41,671 nucleotides of DNA from an uncultured Frankiales bacterium (GTDB taxonomy: Bacteria > Actinomycetota > Actinomycetes > Mycobacteriales > SCTD01): positions 1 to 41,671 of the forward strand of contig CAMLIA010000014.1 in NCBI GenBank assembly GCA_946479905.1, read 5' to 3'. The position numbers and the translations under genes are program-made. Below the pieces are notes generated by a model. That model saw only the letters and a program-made list of their open reading frames with translations, did not search any database and was not told the DNA's origin. Of this stretch, positions 41,046-41,671 are shown one piece after another (position 1 is the first letter of the stretch; every line of letters begins with the position of its first letter).

Positions 41046-41671
41046 TCAGGGGCGGATGGCGCCGACGTAGTCGCTCCGCAGCGCGTTCTGGATCTTCACG
41101 ACGTCGCCGGTGTGCGGGGCGCTGATCATCTGGCCGTTGCCGATGTAGATCCCGACGTGATGGATGGGGGAGCCGTAGAACGTGAGGTCGCCGGGCTGCA
41201 GGTCGGACTTGGCGACCTTGCGGCCCCCGTCGTACTGGGCGCCACTTTGGTGGGGCAGCGACACCCCAGCCTTGCCCCACACCCACATCGTCAGACCAGA
41301 GCAGTCGAACCGATCCGGACCGGCGGCGCCCCACTGATAGGGCTTGCCGAGCTGCCGGTAGGCCTCCTGCACGGCGATGGCGGCGCGGCCACTGGCGGGA
41401 CCGTTGTAGGTGGCGAAGCTGCGGCTGCGTGAGGCTCGGGCTGCCGCAGCGGCGGCCCGTTGCGAGGCGGCTCGGGCGGCGGCGAGCTTGCGCCGCTCAT
41501 CAGCACGCAGTGAGCTGAGCAGCTGGTTCTGCTGGGCGATGGCGTTCTCGATCTGGCTGCGCTGCGTCTGCATGCGGGCTGTCACGGCGGCGACGGCCTT
41601 CTGCTGCTGGCCGGCCTCGGCCTGCTCAGTGGCGAGCCGGTGCCTGGCGGTCGCCGCGGCGGCGAGCTTCG
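41046..41671 (-). CDS. NlpC/P60 cell-wall hydrolase (partial, continues beyond the window)
   Basis: The frame is open to the right edge, so the N-terminus is missing; an internal ATG at 41585 is not the start. The visible N-terminal part is a long coiled coil rich in Ala, Gln and Arg (TEQAEAGQQQKAVAAVTARM, ARAASQRAAAAAARASRSRS). The C-terminal NlpC/P60 domain has GKPYQWGAAGPDRFDCSGL with the catalytic Cys, HHVGIYIGNG with the catalytic His, and the third polar residue in SAPHTGDVV. RipA/RipC-like enzymes of this layout cut peptidoglycan peptides. Here it may belong to the transfer apparatus suggested by the relaxase at the other edge. Confidence 0.9.
   Translation of the reverse strand, partial: KLAAAATARHRLATEQAEAGQQQKAVAAVTARMQTQRSQIENAIAQQNQLLSSLRADERRKLAAARAASQRAAAAAARASRSRSFATYNGPASGRAAIAVQEAYRQLGKPYQWGAAGPDRFDCSGLTMWVWGKAGVSLPHQSGAQYDGGRKVAKSDLQPGDLTFYGSPIHHVGIYIGNGQMISAPHTGDVVKIQNALRSDYVGAIRP

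Noticed and set aside
1..41671. CRISPR arrays, tandem repeats and insertion-sequence ends
   Set aside because: No regularly spaced direct repeats and no transposase genes were seen.

Overview
This is a very GC-rich (about 70%) actinobacterial window. The codon bias, the frequent GTG starts, the many 1-4 base stop/start overlaps and several probable leaderless starts suggest a Pseudonocardiales-like host. A MobF-type (TrwC/TraI-like) relaxase-helicase fills the left edge and a coiled-coil NlpC/P60 cell-wall hydrolase runs off the right edge. The window is therefore probably the cargo part of a conjugative plasmid or integrative element. There is no rRNA, tRNA, CRISPR or clear insertion sequence. 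Almost everything between the two edges concerns soft metals, thiols and sulfane sulfur, redox chemistry and methyl transfer.

Region by region. (1) 0.1-3.2 kb: relaxase. (2) 3.3-7.2 kb, minus strand: HD-GYP/LuxR regulator, SnoaL-like protein, DsrE-like protein, an unrecognised protein and an ArsM-like methyltransferase. (3) 7.4-12.4 kb: a second DsrE protein, then an ArsR-rhodanese fusion regulator divergent from an operon of methyltransferase, persulfide-dioxygenase/double-rhodanese protein, MFS transporter and VOC protein. The divergent promoter carries two copies of one dyad. (4) 12.4-16 kb: a MerR-methyltransferase pair divergent from an aminoglycoside-phosphotransferase-like kinase, then an ArsR-SRPBCC pair. 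(5) 16.2-22.6 kb: small membrane protein, DUF1326-DUF2182 pair, alpha/beta hydrolase, giant LuxR (LAL) regulator, small ABM-like protein. (6) 22.9-24.5 kb: a short cation transporter and a full CDF exporter.

(7) 24.8-41 kb is a copper/redox island. A tightly overlapping minus-strand operon encodes BlaI-type repressor, M56 metallopeptidase (with an apparent frameshift), SCO1 lipoprotein, TlpA-like lipoprotein and CcdA. Two putative membrane/His-rich genes diverge around a BlaI-like dyad. Next comes a methyltransferase. A CsoR-type Cu(I) repressor sits in a minus-strand operon with a SHOCT protein, an ICMT-like membrane methyltransferase and an ABC exporter. This operon diverges, across a near-ideal CsoR operator, from DUF2933-like protein, CCAHH membrane protein, secreted protein and a copper P-type ATPase with an N-terminal cupredoxin domain. 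The plus-strand transcript would carry a two-storey hairpin just before its first ribosome binding site. Another methyltransferase, a His/Met-rich lipoprotein, a small secreted protein and a class III cyclase fused to a metal-binding YHS domain follow.

Taken together, the window reads as a mobile package for surviving copper, metalloid, electrophile and reactive-sulfur stress. It contains six methyltransferases, eight clear transcriptional regulators of several families and at least five exporter-type transport systems. The most distinctive items are the cyclase-YHS fusion, the CsoR-controlled ABC/ICMT operon, the structured copper leader and the paired dyads at the ArsR-rhodanese promoter.
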